Shown: piece by piece, positions 53,328 to 62,128 of the stretch
Numbering within the stretch: the first letter of the stretch is position 1
Layout of the letters: each line of letters opens with the position of its first letter
NCBI RefSeq assembly: GCF_002051585.1
Contig: NZ_MZGX01000003.1
Coordinates: 1 to 64,000, forward strand
Length of the DNA stretch: 64,000 nucleotides
DNA from: Ruminiclostridium hungatei
GTDB taxonomy: Bacteria; Bacillota; Clostridia; Acetivibrionales; DSM-1351
Reading direction: 5' to 3'
Notes under the pieces: generated by a model
The model's input: the letters and a program-made list of their open reading frames with translations, nothing else
What the model was told of the DNA's origin: nothing
The model's database searches: none
Made by a program: the position numbers and the translations under genes

Positions 53328-54023
53328 TTACGTATAAACTGGAATTGAACATTGATTACTTGCAATCCTATCCACTTTTGCTCCTGCAAAGCCGGATAGA
53401 CTTATAGCTCTACTAGCGAAAATTCCCGATATTTCAATATTCTTTAATATGGCGAAAAGATATGTGCCCTTTTCTATCATATTGGTTTTTGAATTTCCAT
53501 TAATATAAACCTCATCCTTATTCTCTTCAGTCCAATAATTTAACAAAGCGGCATTTATGGCATATTGTATATCTGCCGGGGTTTCCACCTGCCCGTAGAC
53601 GTATTGCCCGCCCTTTACCTTCATGGTATATCTTATTTTGTCACCTGCCGCTACAGTTGTACACAGTAACAGTTTACCTTGTATATCCTCGCCGGGAACA
53701 CTGACATTTTCAAGAAATATCTCCACGAATACACGATTTGCCATATCCATATCTATCTCAAGCTGTTCAGTTGTTATATGCCCCGAATCTTCTGAAAACC
53801 CATTTGAAATGCCAATATTTTCGTTTGCCGGTTGAATTTGCTGTGAAGCAGCAGTTACAGCATAGTCCATGGCTTTAGATATTTGATTGCGCTTATTTGT
53901 ATATACTGAGTAATCAACTACATTCAGCATACTAAAAATAATAATAATCAAAAATGAAAGCCCGATAAATATAGTGCCAAGACCTCCTCCTTTCTCATCG
54001 GTGAAAAAACATTCATATAGCAT
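53328..54023 (-). CDS. TadE/TadG-like minor pilin protein
   Basis: About 231 residues. A short N-terminus is followed by GGGLGTIFIGLSFLIIIIFS, a membrane segment of TadE/TadG type, then a mostly extracellular domain (QISKAMDYAVTAASQQIQPA). Such proteins are minor pilins or assembly factors of Tad/Flp pili. The start at 54023 follows the previous gene's stop by 10 bp without a clear ribosome binding site, so translational coupling is likely. The longer frame, which overlaps the neighbour by over 100 bp, is rejected. Last gene of the Tad locus. Confidence 0.75.
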   Translation of the reverse strand: MLYECFFTDEKGGGLGTIFIGLSFLIIIIFSMLNVVDYSVYTNKRNQISKAMDYAVTAASQQIQPANENIGISNGFSEDSGHITTEQLEIDMDMANRVFVEIFLENVSVPGEDIQGKLLLCTTVAAGDKIRYTMKVKGGQYVYGQVETPADIQYAINAALLNYWTEENKDEVYINGNSKTNMIEKGTYLFAILKNIEISGIFASRAISLSGFAGAKVDRIASNQCSIPVYT

Positions 54024-54033
54024 GCTTATACGT

Positions 54034-54480
54034 TTATTGCACACTCTGTTTCTTCTCGATTCTGCAGACAGCTTTTGCCTTGTAAAAAAGTTTATGGCTT
54101 CCATCAGCATTCTTGTCCTCCATTTCAGATAGCAAACTTTCTTCGTCTGATTTAACAATTATACTGAAAACCTCTCCTCTGTCAAGTAAGTCACCCGGAA
54201 TGTACGGATATAGCTCAGATATTGCTCCATAACTATCCACTGGACCAGTTTCAAGAATCACGTGATTTTCATTGAATGTCCCCAACCTATTTAACTTTTC
54301 CAGCAAATCTCCCTTATCTTTTTCTGTCATGACACCTGTTATCATCACCTTATGTGTATAAGTATCAACAGTATTTTTTATATACCTTTGCTTGGTATCA
54401 AATTCATAAAACGCTGCTGTTTTAAAAAACAGGGCTGCCATCATAGGCAAAATAATCAGAAAGGTATATATTTTGCTCAT
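54034..54480 (-). CDS. TadE-like membrane protein
   Basis: About 148 residues. A single N-terminal membrane segment (YTFLIILPMMAALFFKTAAF) precedes a ~120-residue outer domain rich in charged residues (DGDLLEKLNRLG-like and GEVFSIIVKSDEES). The ATG at 54480 has GGAG 7 nt upstream. It sits between the small pilin-like genes (18 bp gap) and the TadE/G-like gene, so it is probably a minor pilin or an assembly component. The family is not firmly recognised. Confidence 0.65.
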   Translation of the reverse strand: MSKIYTFLIILPMMAALFFKTAAFYEFDTKQRYIKNTVDTYTHKVMITGVMTEKDKGDLLEKLNRLGTFNENHVILETGPVDSYGAISELYPYIPGDLLDRGEVFSIIVKSDEESLLSEMEDKNADGSHKLFYKAKAVCRIEKKQSVQ

Positions 54481-54497
54481 ATTTTTACTCCATTTCA

Positions 54498-54644
54498 CTA
54501 TTTGATATTGTCATTTAACTCTTTTACCGTTTTGTAAACCTTTTCGCCGGCATCTGCTATCAAATCAGATACCGGAAGAACTGTTCCCATTACCAGTGAG
54601 ACGCATATGGCAAACATAATAATTGATATGATTATATTTTTCAT
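54498..54644 (-). CDS. Tiny pilin-like peptide, 48 residues
   Basis: Too short for usual cut-offs, but the ATG has GAGGGG about 5 nt upstream. It begins MKNIIISIIMFAICVSLVMG, a single hydrophobic helix, followed by a short soluble tail (DLIADAGEKVYKTVKELNDN). The first ten residues match the next gene's in layout (K-x-I-I-x-S-x-x-M-F-A-I). Its place after tadC fits a Flp-type major pilin, though no classic prepilin peptidase site with Gly before Glu-Tyr is visible. Second of two tandem copies. Confidence 0.65.
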   Translation of the reverse strand: MKNIIISIIMFAICVSLVMGTVLPVSDLIADAGEKVYKTVKELNDNIK

Positions 54645-54654
54645 TTCTACCCCT

Positions 54655-54825
54655 CTATCTAGCTATGGCAGTGCTTAGTGAATTAATTTTGGTATCAATT
54701 GTATCCATCTGGGTTTCCACCTTTTGCCCATTTTCCTTTCCATGCTCTGCCAAAGGAATAATAACTGTAATCAGCAAAGCCATTGATATGGCAAACATAG
54801 CCAATGATAAAATGATTTTCTTCAT
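54655..54825 (-). CDS. Tiny pilin-like peptide, 56 residues
   Basis: AGGAGA lies 8 nt before the ATG. It begins MKKIILSLAMFAISMALLIT, then IIPLAEHGKENGQKVETQMD and a helical end (TIDTKINSLSTAIAR). The same N-terminal pattern as the gene 10 bp downstream indicates a tandem duplication. It is 109 bp after tadC. A Flp-like structural subunit is the likeliest role; an inner-membrane stabilising peptide is the alternative. Confidence 0.65.
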   Translation of the reverse strand: MKKIILSLAMFAISMALLITVIIPLAEHGKENGQKVETQMDTIDTKINSLSTAIAR

Positions 54826-54934
54826 AATCCTAATCTCCTGTTATAAATATTTGGTTACCCGGTAAGTCAATAGCAGGTATTTATGCCTGTCAAAAAAAAT
54901 GCATCGCAGCCCCATGCCTGACTAAAGGTGGTTC

Positions 54935-56077
54935 TCACACTACCTCGAAAGCCCTGTACACCATATCCAGCATAGGATTTAGCATTAATCTTGCCAATTC
55001 ATACACTATAGGTACTATACTTAAAAAGGCAATAATATCAATTAGGTCTACAGTTTCGTCTGCGGTCAGCAATACAGCTTCATCCCTCTCTATAATTTCC
55101 CTTTCCAGTATCTGCACGGCAATTTCCTTATCAGTCATACTGTAGATTTCCAATATGCCGGATAGATTAGCAAGGCTTTTAATATTTTTATCCTTTAAAA
55201 GCGCGAAAGCTTTTCTTTTGTCAAAACTAAATATCTGAAGGAACTCCTGAAAATATTTGGAATATATTTTTGAAGATTTCTCAAGTTGTCTTACAATATC
55301 TATGGTCTTCATTCCATCCACTTTTGACAACAACTCAAATACATATTCCAATTTGATTACTTCTCTTTTACAAATTGACCCTATAATAAGCCACTTTACC
55401 AATAAAAACAAGTCAGGGAGGCAAAAAGAGATAAGCATTCCCAAGGCATAATCCATATGTTTGTTGTCAATAGATTGAGTCTTTGTAAATATGTCCAGAA
55501 ACCACTTTGTTTTTTCATCAATATCCCTGCTGTCTGAAGTATTGAAAATTTTTGCAACCACCTCCTCAACTATATAATGCTGTTCCTGATAACTCTTTCT
55601 CCATAGGCTTTTTGAATCCAGCTTATCGTATATATGCTTATACAATTTATAATCCGGCTTGTTTAATGAACTTGTACCAATCGCTGCCGACACAGTTTCA
55701 ATTTCCGAGGTTTCAATTATCCTTCTGGTATGATAATTTATATTGCTGGACATTACTGCAGCAAACAAAGCAGCAGAGACTATAAAAACTGATAATTTGA
55801 TAAAATAGAACTGCTTTATGTTTATACCGGCTTCACTAAGTTCAAGAATCTTACTCAAATACCTGTTTATAAAAAATCTTTTATCTTTAACAATATGATT
55901 CATGACAATTGAAATAAACTTACGACTCAAAATCCGGTCAATGTAAAATAAAATACCTCTGCTGCCCTCACTTGCAACATTCTTAACATCTATGGATGTC
56001 TTTACAGACTTATAAAGTAAGCCCGATACGGCCAGTATGCATCCAGTAAGGCAGGTTATTGCTTGAATCCTGAACAT
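54935..56077 (-). CDS. tadC: TadC-like inner-membrane platform protein
   Basis: 380 residues with an N-terminal helix (ITCLTGCILAVSGLLY), a second pair (FIKLSVFIVSAALFAAVMSS), and two C-terminal segments (YALGMLISFCLPDLFLLVKW, VDLIDIIAFLSIVPIVYELA). The layout fits the T2SSF-type TadC, which with TadB forms the pilus platform. The sequence is diverged. It is 17 bp downstream of tadB. GGAAG lies before the ATG. Confidence 0.75.
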   Translation of the reverse strand: MFRIQAITCLTGCILAVSGLLYKSVKTSIDVKNVASEGSRGILFYIDRILSRKFISIVMNHIVKDKRFFINRYLSKILELSEAGINIKQFYFIKLSVFIVSAALFAAVMSSNINYHTRRIIETSEIETVSAAIGTSSLNKPDYKLYKHIYDKLDSKSLWRKSYQEQHYIVEEVVAKIFNTSDSRDIDEKTKWFLDIFTKTQSIDNKHMDYALGMLISFCLPDLFLLVKWLIIGSICKREVIKLEYVFELLSKVDGMKTIDIVRQLEKSSKIYSKYFQEFLQIFSFDKRKAFALLKDKNIKSLANLSGILEIYSMTDKEIAVQILEREIIERDEAVLLTADETVDLIDIIAFLSIVPIVYELARLMLNPMLDMVYRAFEVV

Positions 56078-56093
56078 TTGCTCTTCCTTCCCC

Positions 56094-57050
56094 TTATATT
56101 CGTCTTAATATTCTGACCACTGCCAAGGCACATATGGAAAATATGGTTATTCTCGCAAAGGATTCTGTTGCATCATAATATATTCCTGTATTTATGCCAA
56201 GAATCATTCTATTGAGTAATAAAATGGCCGGAATACTCAGAATACTCACTGCTACAGTAAAAATCTCATACCATATGAGCCTTTTGTTTTTCTTTTTTTC
56301 AATATTGTTATATCTCGTAATTGTACGATTCAACTTGTATAACTGTGCAATAAGTTCACCCCCATTTTCACGGTAATTAACCAGCATCAATACAAAAATA
56401 TTAAACCATATATCATTTATGCTCTCCTTCGATCTCAACAGGCTATCATTTAAATCCCCGCAATCTGATGCCCTGGAAATAATTCTTCCCAGGGTCCTGT
56501 CAATGCTCCTGCTGCATTCCATTAACGCTGGCTTTATTCTATTACAGGTTATAAATGAACTGCGGAAGCGGTCAATAAGTACTGGTATTTTCATCCTGAG
56601 ATAGTATTTCATATAATCTACAACCAGGGTAAAAACATAATAGGGCACCATAAGGCATAGCAGCAATGCAGTCAGCTTTGTATACCAGAGATTTAAGACC
56701 TGATTTAAAGAAATAAATATAAATGTACCTGCTGCAGGCAAAGCAAATGTAAATATCACAACAATTCTTCGCTGTAATAAGTCCTGCAGCATAAAATATT
56801 CTATGGAGCATTCAAGTTTCTTAGACAGTATGGACAAGGGTGTTCTGGTTATAAAAGCTTCAACAAAGCCTATAAGCTTATCTATCGTTTTTAGAACAAA
56901 CTTATGCTCTGTTTTCGGCTTCAGCTTGTAACCGGAAATATATATTCCTGTCAAAATGAAAATTGTCCCCAGCATTATCAAAATGATAACCCCCCTGTTT
57001 CCATCAGGAAATTCCAGCTTATTCAATATATCTGCAACGGGATTCTTCAT
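56094..57050 (-). CDS. tadB: TadB-like inner-membrane platform protein
   Basis: 318 residues with three or four hydrophobic segments (GVIILIMLGTIFILTGIYIS, VVIFTFALPAAGTFIFISLN, LLLCLMVPYYVFTLVVDYM, and YEIFTVAVSILSIPAILLLN) around a T2SSF-type cytoplasmic domain (FVLMLVNYRENGGELIAQLY). The start ATGA overlaps the tadA stop by 4 nt, with AGGAGG inside tadA, a mark of tight coupling. Partner of TadC. Confidence 0.82.
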   Translation of the reverse strand: MKNPVADILNKLEFPDGNRGVIILIMLGTIFILTGIYISGYKLKPKTEHKFVLKTIDKLIGFVEAFITRTPLSILSKKLECSIEYFMLQDLLQRRIVVIFTFALPAAGTFIFISLNQVLNLWYTKLTALLLCLMVPYYVFTLVVDYMKYYLRMKIPVLIDRFRSSFITCNRIKPALMECSRSIDRTLGRIISRASDCGDLNDSLLRSKESINDIWFNIFVLMLVNYRENGGELIAQLYKLNRTITRYNNIEKKKNKRLIWYEIFTVAVSILSIPAILLLNRMILGINTGIYYDATESFARITIFSICALAVVRILRRI

Positions 57051-58561
57051 TGTTCCTCCTGAACATTCGGCAGGAGGAACAATTCCTCTAATTTCTTCAA
57101 ATCTGAATTTGAAAATTCATACTCCATGCATGACATTATCTGTTCCCTGGACAATCCGTTCTTATTTGCAAGATAAATTCCCTTTTCTTTATCAAATATA
57201 AAAAGATCGTTTATTTGAAAGGACATTCCTTCCTCATTGGCTATAACCTCAGCAACTTTATACACATACCTTTGTCCGGTCTCTCTGTCAAGTTTTATAT
57301 GTACTACGATATCAACAGCATCTGCAACATCAAATTGAGCTTCCCTATAATCAGTATAAAAACCGGTCTGCATCAATAGCTGTCTCAAATCATGAATCAT
57401 TCGTCTTGTACTTGAGGAATGGAATGTAAACAGACTCCCTCTGGCTTGTCTCAACATAGCCTTTATCATCTCAAAGGCCTCATAGGAGTTTCTTACCTCT
57501 CCGTATATAACTATATCTCTGTTGAGTCTGAAAAAAATTTCAGTGATATCGGAAGGCTCAAAATCCCTTGTATACTGCAGCTCAACAATATTCTTTTCAG
57601 GATAGTTTGTTGAAATATTAAGTTCATGTATATTTTCCGCAAGGCCTATACTTATATCAGAATCCAGTTGTTTTATCAAAAGTTCATCCGCTGCTGTGGT
57701 TTTTCCTGAACCTTGCTCCCCGATAATAGCAACATTTCGCCTTCCTTTTCCTGCAAGGAGTTCAATAATCCTGGCAATCCTGTCTTCAACAAATTTGCTC
57801 CGGTATTTTAGCAACTGTGCCTTGGAAGCAAACAACCTTATATTTACTACGTAGTATTTTGAAAGTGGCGGCCTGAGAGCAGTCACTCTGGCCCCGTTCT
57901 TCAGCATGGCATTTACCAGAGGATACCCTGCATTTATTTCTTCCTTTGCGGTTGATGTAAGCCTGTTCTCAATTATCTTCCTGTAGCTTTCCTCACTTTT
58001 AAATATAAATTTTCTGTTTGGAATATGCCTTTTAATCCCATTATATTGAATCCATATATAATCACTTCTGGTGCAGGCAACTTCATTCAATTTTGGATCA
58101 AAGATAAGTTCGTCCAATATTCCATAGCCATATATCTCCTGATATATAATCTGAGCCAGCTTTTGAAGCTTGATATCAAACTCATCCTCCCGGCTTATGG
58201 AGTATTTGCCCAAATATGTGCCTATTTCCATATCTACTGGTTTGCACGCCTTTTGTTCAGTCTCACCTGTATATATGTTGTCATAATAGTTTATATGATA
58301 CTCCCCCAGGAGTTGATCAATATTATCCTGGCTGACCATGTCGGTCTTCTCTATAAGCATAAAATATATGCTATTTATTATGAATTCTCTGGCCTGAGTA
58401 CTGCCATCAATTGCAAGCTGCTTTTGCGCCTGTCGGATTTCCTCCAGATATCCGGACCTTCCCCGGTGTATCTCTTTTATATTTGGAAGCTCATTTATTC
58501 TTAGCTCCTCTTCAATATAATTCATAAGTTCACCCAGGCATATTTTTTGTAATAATATCAT
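57047..58561 (-). CDS. tadA: TadA/CpaF-type secretion ATPase
   Basis: About 504 residues. The C-terminal ATPase domain carries Walker A GEQGSGKTTAADE, the acidic region IYGEVRNSYEAFEM and the His box FTFHSSSTRRMIHDLR; the N-terminal half holds the helical CpaF domain (IYGYGILDELIFDPKLNEVA). It should power pilus assembly at the inner face of the membrane. GGAG lies 6 nt before the ATG at 58561. Walker B is less typical than in well-known CpaF proteins, so the sequence belongs to a diverged branch. Confidence 0.9.
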   Translation of the reverse strand: MILLQKICLGELMNYIEEELRINELPNIKEIHRGRSGYLEEIRQAQKQLAIDGSTQAREFIINSIYFMLIEKTDMVSQDNIDQLLGEYHINYYDNIYTGETEQKACKPVDMEIGTYLGKYSISREDEFDIKLQKLAQIIYQEIYGYGILDELIFDPKLNEVACTRSDYIWIQYNGIKRHIPNRKFIFKSEESYRKIIENRLTSTAKEEINAGYPLVNAMLKNGARVTALRPPLSKYYVVNIRLFASKAQLLKYRSKFVEDRIARIIELLAGKGRRNVAIIGEQGSGKTTAADELLIKQLDSDISIGLAENIHELNISTNYPEKNIVELQYTRDFEPSDITEIFFRLNRDIVIYGEVRNSYEAFEMIKAMLRQARGSLFTFHSSSTRRMIHDLRQLLMQTGFYTDYREAQFDVADAVDIVVHIKLDRETGQRYVYKVAEVIANEEGMSFQINDLFIFDKEKGIYLANKNGLSREQIMSCMEYEFSNSDLKKLEELFLLPNVQEEQ

Positions 58562-58638
58562 ATTTGTCTCCTTCCTTTTAATGGTATACATAACAACGAC
58601 TTTTATAGCTCAGCCAGTATTCTCCTGCCAACCAGAAC

Positions 58639-59439
58639 CTACTTCAGTAACCTGGAAAACCTTTTAATCCTCCCAATGAAACTATTATGAGTATCTTTCT
58701 CACAAGTTTCTATTTCAAGAGCGTTCCTAAGATGCCTGGAAATCTTCTCAATTGATTTGTTAAACCCTGTCTCCATCTGTGTATATTTGTATAAGCTTCC
58801 CCGGTTGATCATTTCCTGAAGTATTGCACAGTACTCAATGGTAAAGAGTTTGTCCAGTCCCAATCTTCGCCTCAAATCTATAGCTTTTGGGTAAATGTTG
58901 CGGTATTGAGATATTAAATTGACCGTTTGCTGATAAGCTGGTGACAAATTTCCCCTGCCCCGCTGTAAAGCCATAATATTTTCAATATCCTGGCAGTAAA
59001 GCCTTATGACTATGTCGGCGGTTCCAAGTATAAGCCTGGAAAGCACATTTTCGTTTTCAGAGGCTGCATCAACAAGAATCAAGTCAAATGAATCTTTTAA
59101 TCTTCCAAATAAGTCAGCATATTGTAAAATGTTTTTTGAAGCATAACTGTTTGTCATCTTATAGCTGCCAAGGAAAAACAGGTCCTCTGAAAATGGTATA
59201 ATTTCAGGAAAAAACTCATCCGTAATATTTGCTGAAATCCCACAATTTACAAGTTCCTCCAAACCTGTTGCAGAAGCTTCAACATCAAGCATCCGGTATA
59301 GTGAACTGCATTTATAATTAAGACAGCAGACCAAAACCCTTAGCTTTCCGTTACCTGCCATATTCCTTGCCAGCATATAAGCAATAATTGATTTTCCTGC
59401 TCTCCTGGTGTGAGACCAAACTGCCAGTACCTTACCCAT
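58639..59439 (-). CDS. ParA/MinD-like protein with deviant P-loop (TadZ/CpaE-like)
   Basis: About 266 residues. N-terminal KVLAVWSHTRRAGKSIIAYM takes the place of the deviant Walker A (KGGxGKT/S); the signature first Lys is missing but Gly-Lys-Ser is kept. Later ...FDLILVDAASENENVLS is the Walker A' or B-like block with Asp. It should be a polar localisation or assembly factor of the pilus. The ATG at 59439 has GGGGG 5 nt upstream; the longer frame overlaps the neighbour. Follows the CpaB-like gene by 29 bp. Confidence 0.78.
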   Translation of the reverse strand: MGKVLAVWSHTRRAGKSIIAYMLARNMAGNGKLRVLVCCLNYKCSSLYRMLDVEASATGLEELVNCGISANITDEFFPEIIPFSEDLFFLGSYKMTNSYASKNILQYADLFGRLKDSFDLILVDAASENENVLSRLILGTADIVIRLYCQDIENIMALQRGRGNLSPAYQQTVNLISQYRNIYPKAIDLRRRLGLDKLFTIEYCAILQEMINRGSLYKYTQMETGFNKSIEKISRHLRNALEIETCEKDTHNSFIGRIKRFSRLLK

Positions 59440-59468
59440 AACATCCCCCATAATATTCACTAATCCTG

Positions 59469-60107
59469 CTAATCCTGATTTTCGTCGCAATACAGCTCAT
59501 AAATCAATTTTCCTTCTGTCAAAGATGTATATATTTTTTGTCTTTCCGCTTCTCCCAGGATAAGCTTTAAGTAGGCCGTTCTTGAATTTACGCCAGCTTT
59601 CGCATCAATTGGATTTCCGTTTTCGTCCAGAACATCCTCAACCCTTACTTTCTTTAGCGCTGTCTCAACCATCTGACTGGATTCTCTTTTTATACGAATG
59701 TCAATGTATGAGCCTCTCTTAATCAAATTTGCAAGCCGTTCTTCAATATTTACCGGAACTGTGATTATTCTTGCGTCACTGCTGTACCAATCGTCCCTTT
59801 CTATCAGGTCCGGCTTTCTTAAGTAGTCATTTCTGCCGATAGCCCTTGACACTTTCTTACCTATAACCATATTTGCATCTTTCTCCATGGATTGATTAAA
59901 AGCAGAATACTGGATGAGTTTGGTCCTTATGTGTTTAGGCTCGATGACTGTCCCCGGCTGGATATCACTTGCTGCAATAATGGCCGGTATGTATTCCTCC
60001 AGATCAAGGGGGTATTTTTTAAAGGTGTATGTCAAAATCAAGGTATCAAGTATCAGAAATATTCCTATACAAATCAGCATTGTTTTTATTATTATTCTTT
60101 TTTTCAT
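59469..60107 (-). CDS. CpaB-like SAF-domain protein
   Basis: About 212 residues. An N-terminal membrane anchor (IIIKTMLICIGIFLILDTLI) is followed by an SAF domain (IPAIIAASDIQPGTVIEPKH, VIGKKVSRAIGRNDYLRKPD), as in CpaB/RcpC, and a C-terminal region (LIKRGSYIDIRIKRE) probably outside the cell. Starts inside the end of the kinase gene (62-nt overlap), with GGGAG close upstream. Because Gram-positive cells lack a secretin, the role here is likely pilus export through or attachment to the wall. Confidence 0.75.
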   Translation of the reverse strand: MKKRIIIKTMLICIGIFLILDTLILTYTFKKYPLDLEEYIPAIIAASDIQPGTVIEPKHIRTKLIQYSAFNQSMEKDANMVIGKKVSRAIGRNDYLRKPDLIERDDWYSSDARIITVPVNIEERLANLIKRGSYIDIRIKRESSQMVETALKKVRVEDVLDENGNPIDAKAGVNSRTAYLKLILGEAERQKIYTSLTEGKLIYELYCDENQD

Positions 60108-61758
60108 ATCTCCCGGACCCCACTCCTGTAATTTTTTTGAGACCATGCCAGGGCTGTGATTTGGGAGGTTGAATGGTCTTGTCAACAATATGGGCAACTG
60201 CCATACCAAACCTGTCTCTGAATTTGCCCCCAAATCTAAGTGGTTCTCCAAAGCCGCTGTACATCCATTTAAGGTATATCCATTGATCATACGGAACCTC
60301 AAAAAGGTTTGAAAGAGGAATAAGTTTTCTCAGAAACTCATCAGTACTATTATTTGAAATAGTACACTGCAGAATATCATAGGAACTTAATTCTCCTTTG
60401 TAGAATTTGTTGATTATAAATGATGTGCCCGAAGAATAGGTTGAAGCCAGCTCTTTCACTTCAATCCGTTTCCCTAATCCCGCTATGTAATATGGGTTCA
60501 TATCGCATACCAGGAAAATATGACTTACGATGTGCTCAATCATCTTGAGGATTGACAGATCAGCATCAATTAAAATAAATGAGAATTGATCCTGAAGCTG
60601 AGAGAATTGCTTATAGATTATTAAAGGATCAGTATGATCAATAGGATACTCTTTTAGGTCTGATTCACTCTCAGGGTCTAGACTGGTAAAGTTTTTATAG
60701 TTTATGTAAAATAATTTTGCATTAAGTTTCACGGGTTTTGATGTCTTAATGTTTTTTTCAATTGCCAGGCATTTGGCCAAAGTACCTGTATAACTTAAAT
60801 CCACAATGCAAACTGTTGTCTTGCTTGTCGTTGCCAGATACTCCGCAACCGCCGCCGTTATTGTAGAAACACCTGTACCTCTCACTCCTGAAAATGCAAA
60901 TATTCTTGTCAGATTATTTATCCCTATTTTTGCCCCCGGGGGTCTGCTCACATTGTACAATGCAATTCTCCCAATGTCCTTACGCAACCGGGACACACTG
61001 CTGTATCTCATTGAAGGATTCGGTTGAATACATTTATGTAATATCCCAAATAGCTCTGAGGACATACACTCCTTGTATTCAGTATCGCTGTAAAAATCTG
61101 CACATTGAAGAGGATGCAGCCCTGTAAGCAATTGTATCAATGTAATTCCAAGAGAATAAATATCAGTACTTACTGCCGATCCTTTTCCCAAATATTGTTC
61201 AGGTGCGGCGTAGCCCCTTGTACCAATAAAGCCGGTTTTGGAAGCTTCAGTTCCAATTGCTCTGCTTCCTGTGGCCTTTTCATTGGTTGAATACATGGAC
61301 ACGCCGAAGTCAATAAGCTTAATGCAGCCCTCCTGGGTAAGAATTATATTATGCGGCTTCATATCGCCATAAATAACAGCATCTGGCTTTTGTCCATGCA
61401 GATATTCAAGGACACTGCACAACTGCATAGCCCAATCTATAACCGCTTGTTCCTCACATGGCCCATTATGCTCCAATACTTGCAATAAACTTTTTCCATC
61501 AATGTAATCTTCAATTATGTATATTTTATTTTCATCTTCGTGGATATCCACAATTCTGGGTAGCGCCGGATGGTTCAAGCGCCTGAGTATGACAGGTTCC
61601 AGATAGCCGCTGATAGAGGTGGTTCTGTTTTTATTTATCTCCTTTATAGCCCAGTAATTTTTAAGGGCTATGTTTTCGGCAAGAAACACTTCGGCGCAAC
61701 CTCCATGTCCCAGGGATTTTATATACCTATATTTTTGAAAAATTATATTGTCCTGCAT
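60046..61758 (-). CDS. Ser/Thr protein kinase fused to a ParA/MinD-like NTPase domain
   Basis: 570 residues. Kinase domain at ~10-265: Gly loop SLGHGGCAEVFLAE, Lys39 in YWAIKE, the catalytic loop VIYGDMKPHNIIL (Asp132; Gly replaces the usual Arg, so a non-RD kinase), DFG at 150-152 in KLIDFGVS, and GTRGYAAPEQY. From ~285 a ParA/MinD-like domain starts (IFAFSGVRGTGVSTITAAVA), with the P-loop Lys replaced by Val, then IVDLSYTGTL and SFILIDADLS. No transmembrane segment. First gene of the Tad locus. It may tie pilus assembly to a phosphorylation signal; activity of the second domain is doubtful. Confidence 0.88.
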   Translation of the reverse strand: MQDNIIFQKYRYIKSLGHGGCAEVFLAENIALKNYWAIKEINKNRTTSISGYLEPVILRRLNHPALPRIVDIHEDENKIYIIEDYIDGKSLLQVLEHNGPCEEQAVIDWAMQLCSVLEYLHGQKPDAVIYGDMKPHNIILTQEGCIKLIDFGVSMYSTNEKATGSRAIGTEASKTGFIGTRGYAAPEQYLGKGSAVSTDIYSLGITLIQLLTGLHPLQCADFYSDTEYKECMSSELFGILHKCIQPNPSMRYSSVSRLRKDIGRIALYNVSRPPGAKIGINNLTRIFAFSGVRGTGVSTITAAVAEYLATTSKTTVCIVDLSYTGTLAKCLAIEKNIKTSKPVKLNAKLFYINYKNFTSLDPESESDLKEYPIDHTDPLIIYKQFSQLQDQFSFILIDADLSILKMIEHIVSHIFLVCDMNPYYIAGLGKRIEVKELASTYSSGTSFIINKFYKGELSSYDILQCTISNNSTDEFLRKLIPLSNLFEVPYDQWIYLKWMYSGFGEPLRFGGKFRDRFGMAVAHIVDKTIQPPKSQPWHGLKKITGVGSGRYEKKNNNKNNADLYRNISDT

Positions 61759-62128
61759 ATAATTCTTCCTCCATGAATAGTAAGAATGTAAACCGGATGA
61801 ATATCAATGAAATATTTTGTATTTCTATTGTATTCAAAAAAGAATTGAATTTACGGATTTATAAAATAGTGCATTTACAAGCACATAATAAATCAGGTTG
61901 GGAAATCAAGATATATTGTAAACCACTGAAAACTTAAAAGAAATTAAAATTCAAGAATTTAATAGATTTGTACCAAGTCAGATTAAGAAACTCATATTTT
62001 CTATAAACATAGAATTGTGTGTAAATTATTTCTATTAATGTAAATTATAATTTAAAAAATTCCAGAATGCAACAATTATTTTAAAAAAATTCAAAAATTT
62101 TTATATATTGCCAATATGCGTTATGCCC
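61759..62128. other. 370-bp AT-rich region upstream of the Tad locus
   Basis: No gene. It is very AT-rich, with no strong hairpin. It contains a sigma-A-like promoter on the minus strand (62044-62072), leaving a ~280-nt leader before the kinase gene. Nothing else stands out. Confidence 0.5.
62044..62072 (-). promoter_or_regulatory. Putative sigma-A promoter of the Tad locus
   Basis: On the minus strand, TTGCAT (62072-62067), a 17-bp spacer and TATAAT (62049-62044). A perfect -10 box at ideal spacing. A promoter closer to the gene cannot be excluded because the region is AT-rich. Confidence 0.5.
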
